NCBI RefSeq assembly: GCF_014222285.1
Contig: NZ_JACKZS010000003.1
Span: 1-64,000 of the forward strand
Reading direction: 5' to 3'
From: Nostoc sp. UCD121
GTDB lineage: Bacteria > Cyanobacteriota > Cyanobacteriia > Cyanobacteriales > Nostocaceae
DNA: 64,000 nucleotides
Both the position numbers and the translations under genes were made by a program. Positions within the stretch are counted from its first letter, which is position 1; each line of letters starts with the position of its first letter. Positions 46,247 through 56,237 of the stretch are shown piece after piece. Under the pieces are notes generated by a model. That model did not search any database, had not been told where the DNA came from, and saw only the letters and a program-made list of their open reading frames with translations.

Positions 46247-46732
46247 ATGGAAAGGGAGAGAGTTACTGTAGAAGAATTTCTCAGACGTTACGCTGCTGGG
46301 GAGCGAGATTTCCAGCAGATCCTTTTAGAATACGCTGACTTGAGTGGGGCTGAACTGAAAGGTATTAGTCTCAGAGGCGCTCAATTTTCTTATGTCAACT
46401 TGAGTAGTATTAAGTTATGGGATTGCAATTTGAAAGCTCAGTTCATTTACTGTAACTTTAGGGATGCTCTTATCAAGAATTGTGACTTGGAATGGGCTTG
46501 GTTTTATGACTGTGATTTGAGAGGGGCTAATATAAGGCTATGCGATGTGACTAGTACTCATTTTATCAGAGTCAACCTTCAAGGTGCTACACGGAGTAAC
46601 TCAGGCAAAGATCCTTGTGAGTACTGGGACGTTGTTCGGGAAGACGGAGTTTTCGTCCCTGGTTTTACCCTCGATCTTTATATCGCTGAACGCATTGCTG
46701 AAAGCAAAACTAGAGGGAATGACGTTTTCTGA
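46247..46732 (+). CDS. Pentapeptide-repeat protein
   Basis: A 161-residue protein whose residues about 30-115 form pentapeptide repeats of the A(D/N)LxX type (LEYADLSGAELKGISLRGAQFSYVNL and later units). They should fold as a right-handed quadrilateral helix. Such proteins in cyanobacteria are common and mostly of unknown role; some bind DNA gyrase. Several repeats depart from the ideal pattern (WDCNLKAQ, KNCDLEW). GGAG lies about seven bases before the ATG. It is a single gene, convergent with nagB. Confidence 0.85.
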   Translation: MERERVTVEEFLRRYAAGERDFQQILLEYADLSGAELKGISLRGAQFSYVNLSSIKLWDCNLKAQFIYCNFRDALIKNCDLEWAWFYDCDLRGANIRLCDVTSTHFIRVNLQGATRSNSGKDPCEYWDVVREDGVFVPGFTLDLYIAERIAESKTRGNDVF

Positions 46733-46873
46733 CCATGTAAAGGGTTGCTTTTGAATAATATCCTGAATTTATTTAGGAACATTTGACAAAAAGTCATAGT
46801 GAATTCCACAAACTTGATGTTTGATACATCACCAAAAACTTTTAAAACATCTTCTGAGAATTCAGAGAGAAGT

Positions 46874-47647
46874 TCAAGAAAGCAAACTAGCAGAATTGAC
46901 ATCCAAAAATAACGTAGCTTGGGATTGTTGACGAAGAATAGAAGCCGGGCAATCTGTACTTATAGCTCCTTGCAACATTTCTTTTACCACATTCGCTTTA
47001 CGTTTTTCTGGAGCCAGACAGATAATTTTTTTAGCTGAACAAATCGCCGATATGGTGATAGTAAAAGCATATTGTGGAACAGTTTCTAGATTTGGAAAGT
47101 GACCCGTGCTTACTTGTTGCTGACGGTTCACTGTATCCAGTTTTACTAGTTTCACACTATAAGGATCTTGAAAATTTGCTACTGCTGGATCGTTAAAAGC
47201 CAAATGTCCATTTTCGCCAATACCAAGACAGCATAAGTCTATTGGTTGTGCTTGCAATAGTTTGGTGTAGCGATCGCACTCGTTTACTGGTTGCAGTGTA
47301 TCACCTTCTATATAGTGAAATACTTTAGGGACAACCAGCTTCTCTACACGTTCTCGCATATAGCGCCGGAAACTCGCAGAATGGTCAGCAGTAATTCCCA
47401 AATATTCATCTAGATGGAACAGAATAATCCGCGACCAATCTACACCACCCAATGCAATCAAAGCATCGAGAAATTTGAGTTGGGAGTTACCTGTGGCTAA
47501 CAATACAGCAGCTGTATCCTGTTGTTTGAGAACTTGCTGTAAATGCTTTTGGGCGATTTCGGCAACATCTTGGGCCATTTCGACTTCAGAGTTATAAATC
47601 TGCACCAGTAAATCATCAACGCGAAAAAAGTTTGTAGCGGCTAGCAT
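46874..47647 (-). CDS. nagB: Glucosamine-6-phosphate deaminase
   Basis: A 257-residue NagB-family enzyme that converts glucosamine 6-phosphate to fructose 6-phosphate and ammonia in amino-sugar breakdown. The family blocks are clear: ATGNSQLKFLDAL near 50, FHLDEYLGI near 85, and the active-site block CLGIGENGHLAFNDP near 145. Length fits. 6-phosphogluconolactonase is the related alternative, but the HLDEY and GENGHLAFNDP blocks favour NagB. It is a lone minus-strand gene next to a HAD phosphatase that runs divergently (195 bp apart), which may act on a related sugar phosphate. Confidence 0.9.
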   Translation of the reverse strand: MLAATNFFRVDDLLVQIYNSEVEMAQDVAEIAQKHLQQVLKQQDTAAVLLATGNSQLKFLDALIALGGVDWSRIILFHLDEYLGITADHSASFRRYMRERVEKLVVPKVFHYIEGDTLQPVNECDRYTKLLQAQPIDLCCLGIGENGHLAFNDPAVANFQDPYSVKLVKLDTVNRQQQVSTGHFPNLETVPQYAFTITISAICSAKKIICLAPEKRKANVVKEMLQGAISTDCPASILRQQSQATLFLDVNSASLLS

Positions 47648-47842
47648 TTGCTTACACAGAAGGTTATCAATTATACGGTAGTTTCTTGAGAAGCTCTACC
47701 TGTCTACCTTGACATGGCTTATTCAGTATAGATTTTAGGATTTAGCAGATTAATTTATCGCTTTTTGCGCTGTATAAAGGCAAAAAAACAATGTAAACTA
47801 TTTAAATTAAGTTAACAATTATTTACATTTTACCAAAAAATC

Positions 47843-48529
47843 ATGCTAGCTGCAATTCTCTTTGACCTCGACGGCACTATTGTCAATACTGACCCTATAC
47901 ACTACCGAGCTTGGCAGGAAATGCTGCTAAATTATGGCATAGAAATTGACGAAACATTTTATAAATCCCGAATTAGTGGACGCTTAAATCCAGAAATTGT
48001 TAAGGACATTTTGCCACAATTATCAACCACAGAAGGGCAGAAATTTGCAGACGAAAAAGAGGCGTTTTTCCGCAAACTCGCCTCGAATCTTAAACCATTG
48101 GATGGATTTTCTGAGCTAATAGCATGGACGGAGACACATCAATTAAAGCGGGCATTAGTAACTAATGCACCTAGATTAAATGCAGAATTTATGCTAGAAG
48201 TATTGGGAATAAAAGAAGCTTTCCATACGGTTGTTGTAGCGGATGATTGTGTAGCAGGTAAACCTGACCCTGCACCCTACCTAGTCGCCCTGAATAACTT
48301 GGCGATTACAGCAGAGGAAGCGATCGCATTAGAAGACTCTCCCTCTGGTATTCGGGCGGCAGTGAGCGCAGATATCCGCACTATTGGCATCGCTTCTACC
48401 CACGATCCGCAAGTTTTACAAGAAGTCGGCGCATTTATGGCAATTCCAGATTTTACTGATTTGCAGTTGTGGACATTGCTTAACTCACTGATTGAGCCAG
48501 ATTTAAGTGCGATCGCTTCTAACCTATAA
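47843..48529 (+). CDS. HAD-family sugar phosphatase/phosphoglucomutase
   Basis: A 228-residue HAD hydrolase. The catalytic aspartates are D8 and D10 in LFDLDGTIVNTDPIHYRAW, motif II is TNAP, the lysine is in AGKPDPAPY, and the acidic motif is ALEDSPSGIRAA. An alpha-helical cap follows the first motif, as in beta-phosphoglucomutase and 2-deoxyglucose-6-phosphatase. HY in the cap and the GKPDP/EDSPSG spacing fit that subclass. The exact sugar phosphate is not determined. It is divergent from nagB and ends at a bidirectional terminator shared with the PadR gene. Confidence 0.85.
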   Translation: MLAAILFDLDGTIVNTDPIHYRAWQEMLLNYGIEIDETFYKSRISGRLNPEIVKDILPQLSTTEGQKFADEKEAFFRKLASNLKPLDGFSELIAWTETHQLKRALVTNAPRLNAEFMLEVLGIKEAFHTVVVADDCVAGKPDPAPYLVALNNLAITAEEAIALEDSPSGIRAAVSADIRTIGIASTHDPQVLQEVGAFMAIPDFTDLQLWTLLNSLIEPDLSAIASNL

Positions 48530-48546
48530 ACGCAAAATCCGAGAAT

Positions 48547-48574
48547 GTAGAGATGCGAATTTTTGCATCTCTAC
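48547..48574. terminator. Bidirectional terminator
   Basis: GTAGAGATGC (48547-48556) pairs perfectly with GCATCTCTAC (48565-48574), with T-rich sequence on the right. It lies between the convergent HAD and PadR genes and belongs to the GTAGAGATG palindrome family. Confidence 0.75.
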
Positions 48575-49201
48575 TTATTTTTCCGCCAGAATCGTGTGAA
48601 TTTCCCGTTTAACTTGCTCTAAAAGCTCACGAACCCGATTTATTCGCTCCACATTGCCACTACGAGCAACCTGTACTACAACAGCAGCTAATTCTGTTGC
48701 AGCATTCCGCAACTCCATAAACTCTTGGGGCTTACCTTTCACGAAACTTTTGACGGTATCCCAAGGAGAGTCTGAAGTTTCTTGTTGGGCACGTTCTGCC
48801 AATAATTTTCTACCTTCATCGGTAATCGTGTAAATCCGCTTGCCACCTTCCTGGGCGCTCTTGAGATAACCACCTTCCTCCAGTAATTGGAGTGTGGGAT
48901 ACACTGAGCCAGGACTGAGGCGACGGAAACCACCATAACGAGTTTCCATCTCTTTAATTAGGTCGTAACCATGACTAGGATGCTCGGATAACAATTCCAG
49001 CAGGATGAACTTGATGTCACCCCGACGAGTCCGATGTTCATCTCCCCAACCACGACCAAACATTTCATTACCAAAGTGTTTGTCATGATCTCTACCATGA
49101 TGCCTACCATGCCCAAACCAAGACCTGACAAGCAAGAAATCGTCTTCGTTAACTCCTGCCCATGCAGGTGTACCAAAGCGTGAACGAAAGTGTCTAAACA
49201 T
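48575..49201 (-). CDS. PadR-family transcriptional regulator with His-rich N-terminus
   Basis: A 208-residue regulator. The winged-helix PadR domain spans about 60-145 (KFILLELLSEHPSHGYDLIKEME, then SPGSVYPTLQLLEEGGYLK), with a helical C-terminal dimerisation part. Residues about 25-55 form a histidine/glycine/arginine-rich extension (GHGRHHGRDHDKHFG), which could bind a metal. The upstream region contains two CGATATATCG palindromes and a TATATCGCGATATA palindrome, fitting autoregulation by a dimeric repressor. The gene stands alone, so the target beyond itself is unknown. The ATG is supported by the fold alone, without a strong ribosome site. Confidence 0.88.
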   Translation of the reverse strand: MFRHFRSRFGTPAWAGVNEDDFLLVRSWFGHGRHHGRDHDKHFGNEMFGRGWGDEHRTRRGDIKFILLELLSEHPSHGYDLIKEMETRYGGFRRLSPGSVYPTLQLLEEGGYLKSAQEGGKRIYTITDEGRKLLAERAQQETSDSPWDTVKSFVKGKPQEFMELRNAATELAAVVVQVARSGNVERINRVRELLEQVKREIHTILAEK

Positions 49202-49230
49202 AAATCAATCTCAAATCAACTTTCTCTAAT

Positions 49231-49268
49231 ATACGATATATCGGAATATATCGCGATATATCGGAATA
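49231..49268. promoter_or_regulatory. Tandem palindromic operator of the PadR gene
   Basis: CGATATATCGGAATA occurs twice (49234-49248 and 49254-49268), 20 bp apart, each with a perfect CGATATATCG palindrome. Between them lies TATATCGCGATATA (49247-49260), also a perfect palindrome. The array ends about 30 bp upstream of the PadR start, where a repressor would block the promoter. Confidence 0.65.
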
Positions 49269-49385
49269 GAATTTTGATGAAGATTTTTGAAGTAAGCAAT
49301 TGTGCCAACGCAAAGCTTCCAAAGGGAGAAGACTCGCTCATAGCGTTGCTATCAATACAGTTCAGATAAGACCAAAACACTTGTA

Positions 49386-49410
49386 GAGACGGCGATTGAT
49401 CGCGTCTCTT
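49386..49410. terminator. AGAGACG hairpin at the AraC gene end
   Basis: AGAGACG and CGTCTCT form a 7-bp stem at about 49386-49410, touching the stop codon of the AraC-family gene on the minus strand. It is a member of the dispersed agagacg palindrome family and may act as a terminator. Confidence 0.45.
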
Positions 49411-50341
49411 AGGCTGTGCGTAAACGTTCAATATCCCTGATCGGCGGCGCACCGAACATACGGGAATATTCGCGGCTGAACTGTGAGGGGCTTTCATAAC
49501 CCACCTGATAGGCAGCATTCGCTGCATCAGAGTTTTCGGCAAGCATTAGACGACGTGCTTCTAATAGTCTTAATTGCTTTTGATATTGAAGCGGACTCAT
49601 CGATGTCACTTTCTTGAAATGGTGATGGAAAGATGAAGAAGACATACTTGCCTGCCCAGCTAGCTCCTCAACCCGCATCGGCTTTGTAAAATCAGCCTTG
49701 ATGAGTTTTATTACCTCGGCGATACGCTGCATATTGCTGCCAGATGTCGCAATTTGGCGAACAGCTTCGCCCTGTTCACCCATTAGAAGGCGATAATAGA
49801 TTTCGCGGATAATCATCGGTGCAAGAATTGGGATATCCTGGGGCGTATCCAAAAGCCGTGTCAGTCTCATAGCGCAATCGAGCAACGGTGCATCGATGGT
49901 GCTGACAAATAAGCCTCTGACAGAGTTCTTCTTCTCCTCAATCACACTGGTTTGAGCAGTAATAATATCGCAGAGTTGACGTGGATCTAGATTCAGCTTG
50001 AATCCTAAATAGGGTTGCTCTGGGGTTGCCTCAACGATAAACGCGCTCAATGGCAAATCAACCGACACTACCAGATATTGAGCCGCGCCATAACGATAGG
50101 TTTCCTCACCCAGCAACGCTTCCTTTTTGCCCTGAACAAGGATGGCGAAGATAGGTTCGCAGACACCTTGTAGTGAGGTGGAAGCAGAAGATTCTCGCTG
50201 AAATTCCAGCTGTTCAATAGCTGTTTGATGAAAACCGTCGCCTTTGCCATCAGTGTGACGAGTGACTAGTGCCGCCAATTCTTGACATTGATGAGCGATC
50301 GCACTTTGGTTTATGACTTGGTTGATGATTTTGCTCGTCAC
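49409..50341 (-). CDS. AraC-family transcriptional regulator
   Basis: A 310-residue regulator. The N-terminal part (about 35-190) matches the AraC_N ligand-binding domain (EPIFAILVQGKKEALLGEETYRYG). The C-terminal 100 residues are the double helix-turn-helix (VEELAGQASMSSSSFHHHFKKVTSMSPLQYQKQLRLLEARRLM and NAAYQVGYESPSQFSREYSRMFG). It lies back-to-back with an SDR gene (165 bp gap), a common layout in which the regulator controls the adjacent oxidoreductase. The start is GTG at 50341; no ATG is available in frame nearby. A hairpin touches its stop. Confidence 0.88.
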   Translation of the reverse strand: MTSKIINQVINQSAIAHQCQELAALVTRHTDGKGDGFHQTAIEQLEFQRESSASTSLQGVCEPIFAILVQGKKEALLGEETYRYGAAQYLVVSVDLPLSAFIVEATPEQPYLGFKLNLDPRQLCDIITAQTSVIEEKKNSVRGLFVSTIDAPLLDCAMRLTRLLDTPQDIPILAPMIIREIYYRLLMGEQGEAVRQIATSGSNMQRIAEVIKLIKADFTKPMRVEELAGQASMSSSSFHHHFKKVTSMSPLQYQKQLRLLEARRLMLAENSDAANAAYQVGYESPSQFSREYSRMFGAPPIRDIERLRTA

Positions 50342-50506
50342 AATGTTCTTCGATTAATTTAATCATCCTCTTGTAGGCATTGTAGAAGATCAATTTGGAG
50401 AATTAGGCAATAAAGCGCGAGGTCTGTGTATTTTAAACCTTTGCACTTACTCATACGATGAACACATCCAAAATTTAAATTAACCTCAACAGAGGGAAAA
50501 ATAACC

Positions 50507-51241
50507 ATGTTAAACGTAGAAAATAAAGTCATTGCGATCACTGGAGCCAGTAGCGGCATTGGTGAAGCCACCGCTAAGTTACTCGCTAAAAACGGTGCAA
50601 AAGTCGTTCTAGGGGCACGGCGCACCCAAAAGCTAGAAAAGATTATCGAGGAGATCCGTAACCAGGGTTATATAGCGGAATTCAAAGCGGTGGATGTTGC
50701 GAATCGTGAGGATATGAAAGCGTTCATTCACTTCGCCAAAGATAAATTTGGTCGTGTCGATGTCATCTTCAACAATGCAGGCGTGATGCCCCTATCGCCA
50801 ATGAATGCCTTGAAAGTCGAGGAATGGGACAACATGATCAATGTGAACATCCACGGCGTATTGAATGGTATTGCTGCTGGTTTACCAATCATGGAAACGC
50901 AAGGCGGTGGACAGTTTATCAATACCGCCTCCATCGCCGCGCACATGGTGGGGCCTACCAGCGCGGTTTATTCCGCGACAAAATTTGCTGTTTGGGCCAT
51001 ATCCGATGGATTACGTCAAGAATCGAGAAATATTCGCGTCACAATAATATCCCCTGGCGTGGTTGAGACTGAACTCGGCTCTGATATCACAGACGAATCA
51101 GCAACAGGCTTCTTGAAAGAACTTCGGAAAATCGCACTGACCCCAGAGGCGATCGCCAGAGCCGTATTATATGCCGTATCCCAACCGGATGATGTTGATG
51201 TCAATGAAGTGATTGTCCGCCCGACAGCAAGCCCATTCTAA
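50507..51241 (+). CDS. Short-chain dehydrogenase
   Basis: A 244-residue classical SDR that oxidises or reduces alcohols/ketones with NADP(H). The cofactor loop is TGASSGIG (12-19), followed by NNAG (89-92) and catalytic S142, Y155 and K159 (YSATK). The basic RR pair after the second strand (GARRTQ) suggests NADP(H). It is divergent from an AraC-type regulator that probably controls it. Its sequence is close to the stress-linked or clavulanate-dehydrogenase-like SDRs found in many bacteria. Substrate unknown. Confidence 0.9.
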   Translation: MLNVENKVIAITGASSGIGEATAKLLAKNGAKVVLGARRTQKLEKIIEEIRNQGYIAEFKAVDVANREDMKAFIHFAKDKFGRVDVIFNNAGVMPLSPMNALKVEEWDNMINVNIHGVLNGIAAGLPIMETQGGGQFINTASIAAHMVGPTSAVYSATKFAVWAISDGLRQESRNIRVTIISPGVVETELGSDITDESATGFLKELRKIALTPEAIARAVLYAVSQPDDVDVNEVIVRPTASPF

Positions 51242-51615
51242 CGCTGCGAGAACATTATGAAAAATAGACAGATGGCGCATTGAAAAAGGCAGAGGGGCAG
51301 GGTGCAGAGGAGGGGAATTTTCTCCCTGCTCCCTCTCTTGGAGCGATCGCGGCAATTATCCCAGCCCAGAGTGGCAGTTAGAAAATACTTGTATTATAAA
51401 TTGCAGCTTATTAACTTTTATGCCCTATTTTATTTAGCACAAAGTATATTTTGTAACATCAAATATACCAGCCTCGGCAGCCATAGCATTTTTAAGTCTA
51501 GATTTCAACTCTTCTTAAAAAATTCACGAAAATCAAATATCTAGTAAAAATACGTATGCCATTTTAAGTCTTCTCACTATATGAATAGTAGAATTAGCCC
51601 ATACAGGAGAAGACA
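51242..51615. other. 374-bp intergenic region with a G-rich repeat
   Basis: Contains a low-complexity part (about 51288-51345; gcagaggggcagggtgcaga and ctccctgctccctctc) of the same kind as in the synthase linker and at 53805-53895. The rest is AT-rich and leads to the AGGAG of the RodZ-like gene. Confidence 0.5.
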
Positions 51616-52095
51616 GTGACACTCTTAAACCAAGCTCAAGTAGAGCAGCTAAAGGAAATAACCACACATTTACGACAAGTAAGGCAAGAAAAAGCCATAC
51701 GCATAGAAGAAATTGCCGCTCAAACACTTATTAGAGCAGGTGTTTTGCACGCTTTAGAAGAAGAACGATTTGAAGAATTACCTGAGCCTATTTTTCTTCA
51801 AGGCTTCATTCGTCGCTATGGAGATGCTTTAGGGCTGGATGGAAATGCTTTATCACATACTCTTATAAGCAATCCAGTAGTCCGCCAAGATCCCAAGAAC
51901 GATCATAATAATTCTGACAACAAACCAAATACATACATACCTCTTGTCGTTACCTATATTCTGTTATTAGTAGCTGCATCTGCTGGTCTTTTACACATAC
52001 TTAATCCACCACAAATTGCATCTGAATCTTTGACTCCAGAAGTCAATAATCAACAGTCAATAGTCAGCAATACTAACAAATTGTCAGAAAAGTAA
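51616..52095 (+). CDS. RodZ-like helix-turn-helix membrane protein
   Basis: A 159-residue protein with an N-terminal HTH_25 domain (about 15-82; LRQVRQEKAIRIEEIAAQTLIRAGVLHALEEERF), a polar linker, one transmembrane helix (about 107-129) and a short outer tail. This is the layout of RodZ-type cell-shape factors and of related XRE membrane regulators, though the periplasmic part is much shorter than in classical RodZ. The start is GTG at 51616, supported by AGGAG six bases before it. The gene stands alone. A cell-envelope role is inferred. Confidence 0.78.
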   Translation: MTLLNQAQVEQLKEITTHLRQVRQEKAIRIEEIAAQTLIRAGVLHALEEERFEELPEPIFLQGFIRRYGDALGLDGNALSHTLISNPVVRQDPKNDHNNSDNKPNTYIPLVVTYILLLVAASAGLLHILNPPQIASESLTPEVNNQQSIVSNTNKLSEK

Positions 52096-52108
52096 GTACG
52101 TTGGCGCA

Positions 52109-52223
52109 ATTAAAGCTAGCTGGCAAGGCTGTCATTTGTCCTTTGTCATTGGTCATTAGTAAAAACTTTAAGCCTATTTGCGTTTCGTAACATAATTGGT
52201 TTATTTCTGCTAACTTCCTTAGA
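52109..52223 (+). repeat. Dispersed 115-bp direct repeat, copy 2
   Basis: Matches 41151-41267 over about 115 bp in the same orientation, with about 80 percent of positions alike by eye. It starts right after the RodZ-like stop codon. A short aatgacaaatgac tandem stretch follows at 52255-52290. Confidence 0.75.
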
Positions 52224-52288
52224 GGAAGTGGCAAGTGAAGGATAAGAATTAATCACCAATGACAAATGACAAATGACCAATGACAAAT

Positions 52289-53749
52289 TCAAGATATTTG
52301 TGGTTTACGCAAATGCCAAGTAGTAGCTTGTTCATAAGCGTAAGCTACTTGAAACAATTGGTCTTCTCGCAGTACATTGCCAATTAGCTGTAATCCTATT
52401 GGTAAACCCTGGTCGTCAAAACCACATGGCAAACTTAAACTAGGTAAGCCAGCAAGATTCACAGGAATAGTCATCAAGTCAGTTAAATACATGCTCAAGG
52501 GATCAGTAGTTTTTTCCCCTGCTTTAAATGCTGTAGTGGGAGATGTGGGACAAACTAACACATCAACCACGCGAAAAGCCTTTTCAAAGTCTTCTTTAAT
52601 TAAGGTGCGGACTTTTTGCGCTTTCAGGTAATAAGCATCGTAATAGCCAGCAGAAAGGGCATAAGTGCCGATCATAATCCGGCGTTTGACTTCTGTACCA
52701 AAACCAGTGGCACGGGTACGAGTATACATCGATAGTAGATTATCGGCATCAGGAGCGCGGTAGCCATATTTAACCCCATCGTAACGAGCCAAGTTTGCTG
52801 ACGCTTCGGACGGGGCAATGATGTAGTAGGTGGGTAAGCCATAGCGAAAACGGGGACAGGAAATCATATGAATTTCTGCTCCCAAACTTTGTAATACATC
52901 TACTGCTTTGGTAACAGCTTGTTCCACGACAGAATCTAAACCTTTACCAAAAGTCTCTTGAATGATCCCAATTCTTAGCTGACCTCTGGGTTTTAAGTCT
53001 GGTTTTAGGCTGGCGGCGTAGTTGGGAATAGCAACTTTGAGGCTGGTAGAGTCTTTGGGATCGTGACCTGCGATCGCACTTAATAATATTGCGGCATCTT
53101 CTACTGTGTTTGCAAATGGCCCAATTTGATCTAAAGACGAAGCGTAAGCCACCAAACCATAACGAGAAACCAAACCATAAGTTGGTTTCATCCCCACCAC
53201 ACCGCAGAAAGATGCAGGTTGACGAATTGAACCACCAGTATCAGAACCAAGAGCAACTACACATTCTTGAGACGACACAGCCGCCGCCGAACCCCCCGAA
53301 GAACCACCTGGAACTCGTGACAAATCCCAAGGATTAGCCGTGACTTGGTAGGCAGAGTTTTCTGTGGAACTACCCATTGCAAACTCATCTAAGTTGGTTT
53401 TGCCTACCATTACCGCCCCAGCATCTGCCAGTTTTTGCGTCGCCGTTGATTCATAAGGCGGCACAAAATTCTCTAGAATTCGGGAGGCGCAAGTGGTAGG
53501 AATTCCCTTAGTACATAAATTGTCCTTAATCCCAACAGGAATGCCTGCTAGCAGCCCGATTTCTTCCCCGGCAGCAATTTTGGCATCCACAGCACCCGCC
53601 TGCTCTAATGCCCGTTCTGCGGTAACACATAAAAAGCTATGTAATTTCGGCTCTAACGCTTCAATGCGCTCTAAAGCTTCTTGGGTAATTTCAACGGCAG
53701 AACGTTCTTTTTTAACTAGTTGTTGGTGCAACTCGCGGATGGATGCCAT
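52289..53749 (-). CDS. gatA: Glutamyl-tRNA(Gln) amidotransferase subunit A
   Basis: A 486-residue GatA subunit. With GatB and GatC it converts Glu-tRNA(Gln) to Gln-tRNA(Gln), releasing ammonia from glutamine. The Ser-cisSer-Lys triad is K75 (GIKDN), S150 (GGSSGGS) and S174 ([11 protein letters not shown]), each four less than the staphylococcal numbering. The amidase signature is complete and the length is normal. The gene is alone, without gatB/gatC, as is usual in cyanobacteria. It is bordered on its stop side by repeat sequence. Confidence 0.95.
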   Translation of the reverse strand: MASIRELHQQLVKKERSAVEITQEALERIEALEPKLHSFLCVTAERALEQAGAVDAKIAAGEEIGLLAGIPVGIKDNLCTKGIPTTCASRILENFVPPYESTATQKLADAGAVMVGKTNLDEFAMGSSTENSAYQVTANPWDLSRVPGGSSGGSAAAVSSQECVVALGSDTGGSIRQPASFCGVVGMKPTYGLVSRYGLVAYASSLDQIGPFANTVEDAAILLSAIAGHDPKDSTSLKVAIPNYAASLKPDLKPRGQLRIGIIQETFGKGLDSVVEQAVTKAVDVLQSLGAEIHMISCPRFRYGLPTYYIIAPSEASANLARYDGVKYGYRAPDADNLLSMYTRTRATGFGTEVKRRIMIGTYALSAGYYDAYYLKAQKVRTLIKEDFEKAFRVVDVLVCPTSPTTAFKAGEKTTDPLSMYLTDLMTIPVNLAGLPSLSLPCGFDDQGLPIGLQLIGNVLREDQLFQVAYAYEQATTWHLRKPQIS

Positions 53750-54219
53750 GATTGCTCTCTTTGTGACTCAAGTCATTGATTTTAGTACATATTGGCCGAT
53801 ATGGGTATTGGGAATGGGGAATGGGGAATTGGGCATGGGGCATTGGGCACAAAAGGCAGAGGGGCAAGGGAGCAGGGGGCAAGGGGGAGAATAAAAATTA
53901 CCTCTTCCCCAGCTCCCTAAATAGATGATTGTCAGGGGTTGAAACGATATGAGAAGCGTTGTGGAGAAATTCTCCGTGGCTTTGCATCCCGTTGCTCTCC
54001 CTTTTCTCGTGCGATTTTGTATTAAAATTAAGTTAACTTTGATTAAGATTCTTGTTGGCATCGCCATAATGCTCTAATTGCCTTATGACAGTGCATATAA
54101 GAGATCAAATTAAACAAAATGGATTTATAAACATCCGTTTAACAGCTTAAAGTGACAGAGTGATGAACACTTGGTTACTAGAGCTAATGAATTGTATAGG
54201 CATCTAGAGGCAAATTAAG
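53750..54219. other. 470-bp region between gatA and ftsH with G-rich repeat
   Basis: Holds a low-complexity repeat at about 53805-53895 (gggaatgggg, gcattgggcac, aggggcaaggg units). The remainder must include the divergent gatA and ftsH promoters. No gene is seen. Confidence 0.5.
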
Positions 54220-56106
54220 ATGAAATTCTCTTGGAAAGTCGTAGTACTCTGGACATTGCCGGCTTTGGTAATTGGCTTTTTCTTCTGGCAAGGGGCCTTT
54301 GCAGGCGCTCCTACTGATATGAGCAAGAATGCAGCCAATACCCGCATGACCTATGGCCGCTTTCTAGAATACTTGGACGGCGATCGCGTCAGCAGTGTTG
54401 ATCTCTACGAAGGCGGTAGAACAGCTATTATTGAAGCCCGCGATCCAGACATCGAAAATCGCGTCCAAAGGTGGCGGGTAGATTTGCCTATTAACGCTCC
54501 TGAGTTAATTAGCAAGCTCAAAGAAAAAGATATTAGTTTTGATGCTCACCCTATGCGGAATGATGGGGCAATCTGGGGATTGCTGGGCAATCTCGTGTTT
54601 CCAGTTTTATTGATTACTGGGTTGTTCTTTTTGTTCCGGCGTTCTAGCAACCTTCCCGGCGGGCCAGGTCAAGCGATGAACTTCGGCAAATCTAAGGCGC
54701 GTTTCCAAATGGAGGCGAAAACCGGGGTTAAATTTGATGACGTAGCAGGTATTGAAGAAGCTAAGGAAGAACTACAAGAAGTCGTCACCTTCTTGAAACA
54801 GCCAGAAAGATTTACTGCTGTAGGCGCACGGATTCCCAAGGGAGTGCTATTAGTTGGGCCTCCTGGAACTGGTAAAACTTTACTAGCAAAAGCGATCGCA
54901 GGCGAAGCAGGCGTACCTTTCTTCAGTATTTCCGGTTCGGAATTTGTAGAAATGTTCGTTGGTGTGGGTGCATCCCGCGTCCGCGATTTGTTCAAGAAAG
55001 CCAAAGATAACGCTCCCTGCATCATCTTCATCGATGAAATTGACGCAGTAGGACGGCAACGGGGCGCTGGTATCGGTGGCGGTAACGACGAGAGAGAGCA
55101 AACCCTCAACCAGTTGCTCACTGAAATGGACGGGTTTGAAGGTAACACAGGCATCATTATTATTGCTGCTACCAACCGTCCCGACGTACTAGACTCAGCT
55201 TTGTTACGTCCCGGTCGCTTTGATCGGCAAGTAACAGTCGATGCACCCGATATCAAAGGGCGTTTGGAAATCTTGCAAGTCCATTCACGCAACAAGAAAC
55301 TAGACCCTAGCGTATCTTTAGATGCGATCGCTCGCCGCACTCCTGGATTCACTGGTGCTGACTTAGCTAACTTACTTAACGAAGCAGCAATTTTGACTGC
55401 GAGAAGACGCAAAGAAGCGATCACCCTCCGCGAAATTGATGACGCGGTGGATCGGGTAGTTGCGGGGATGGAAGGTACTCCTTTGGTGGATAGCAAGAGC
55501 AAGCGCTTAATTGCATACCATGAAATTGGACATGCCTTAGTGGGAACTTTGTTAAAAGACCACGATCCAGTGCAAAAAGTTACCTTAATCCCACGGGGAC
55601 AAGCGCAAGGTTTAACTTGGTTTACTCCCAACGAAGAACAAGGGTTAATTTCTCGTTCTCAGTTGAAAGCCAGGATTACTGGTGCTTTGGGCGGTCGCGC
55701 TGCTGAAGAGGTAATTTTTGGCGCTGCGGAAGTCACAACTGGCGCTGGTGGAGACTTGCAACAGTTGTCGGGAATGGCACGGCAGATGGTGACTCGGTTC
55801 GGGATGTCCGACTTAGGGCCACTTTCATTAGAAAGCCAGCAGGGTGAAGTATTCTTGGGTCGTGACTGGACAACTCGATCTGAGTATTCCGAATCCATCG
55901 CTTCCCGCATTGATGGACAAGTCCGAGCGATCGTGGAAGAATGCTATGACAACGCCAAGAAAATTGTCCGCGATCATCGCACTGTCACCGATCGCTTAGT
56001 CGATTTGCTCATCGAAAAAGAAACCATTGACGGCGAAGAATTCCGCCAAATTGTGGCTGAGTACGCTGAAGTACCTGAAAAACAGCAGTACGTACCGCAG
56101 CTGTAA
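54220..56106 (+). CDS. ftsH: FtsH2-like thylakoid/membrane AAA metalloprotease
   Basis: A 628-residue FtsH protease that extracts and degrades damaged membrane proteins. It closely follows Synechocystis Slr0228 (FtsH2), which removes photodamaged D1. Two membrane helices lie near 5-25 and 112-132, with a lumenal segment between them. The AAA domain has [19 protein letters not shown] and the second region of homology RPGRFDRQ. The zinc site is HEIGH (H434, E435, H438), where many FtsH proteins have HEAGH. The C-terminal end KQQYVPQL also fits the cyanobacterial type. A strong terminator follows at 56127-56160. The gene is monocistronic. Confidence 0.97.
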   Translation: MKFSWKVVVLWTLPALVIGFFFWQGAFAGAPTDMSKNAANTRMTYGRFLEYLDGDRVSSVDLYEGGRTAIIEARDPDIENRVQRWRVDLPINAPELISKLKEKDISFDAHPMRNDGAIWGLLGNLVFPVLLITGLFFLFRRSSNLPGGPGQAMNFGKSKARFQMEAKTGVKFDDVAGIEEAKEELQEVVTFLKQPERFTAVGARIPKGVLLVGPPGTGKTLLAKAIAGEAGVPFFSISGSEFVEMFVGVGASRVRDLFKKAKDNAPCIIFIDEIDAVGRQRGAGIGGGNDEREQTLNQLLTEMDGFEGNTGIIIIAATNRPDVLDSALLRPGRFDRQVTVDAPDIKGRLEILQVHSRNKKLDPSVSLDAIARRTPGFTGADLANLLNEAAILTARRRKEAITLREIDDAVDRVVAGMEGTPLVDSKSKRLIAYHEIGHALVGTLLKDHDPVQKVTLIPRGQAQGLTWFTPNEEQGLISRSQLKARITGALGGRAAEEVIFGAAEVTTGAGGDLQQLSGMARQMVTRFGMSDLGPLSLESQQGEVFLGRDWTTRSEYSESIASRIDGQVRAIVEECYDNAKKIVRDHRTVTDRLVDLLIEKETIDGEEFRQIVAEYAEVPEKQQYVPQL

Positions 56107-56126
56107 GCACTGTTCTAAAATCATTG

Positions 56127-56160
56127 AAATGGGTATGGTCAAAAGGCTATACCCATTTTT
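56127..56160 (+). terminator. Rho-independent terminator after ftsH
   Basis: AAATGGGTAT (56127-56136) pairs with ATACCCATTT (56149-56158) and is followed by TTTTTGTTTT. A textbook terminator 20 bp after the ftsH stop. Confidence 0.85.
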
Positions 56161-56237
56161 GTTTTAGGTATTTGCAATCCAAGCTATTTTATCTAGTGTC
56201 AGGGAATACTAAGCATAGTTAAAAACTATATATTGCT

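Noticed and set aside
49216..49542. 108-codon minus-strand frame across the PadR upstream region
   Set aside because: It overlaps the AraC gene's 3' end in another frame and runs through the palindromic operator, so it is a chance frame.
54669..55631. 320-codon minus-strand frame inside ftsH
   Set aside because: It is antisense to the highly conserved AAA domain of ftsH. Codon bias of the real gene keeps it open; the product resembles no known protein.
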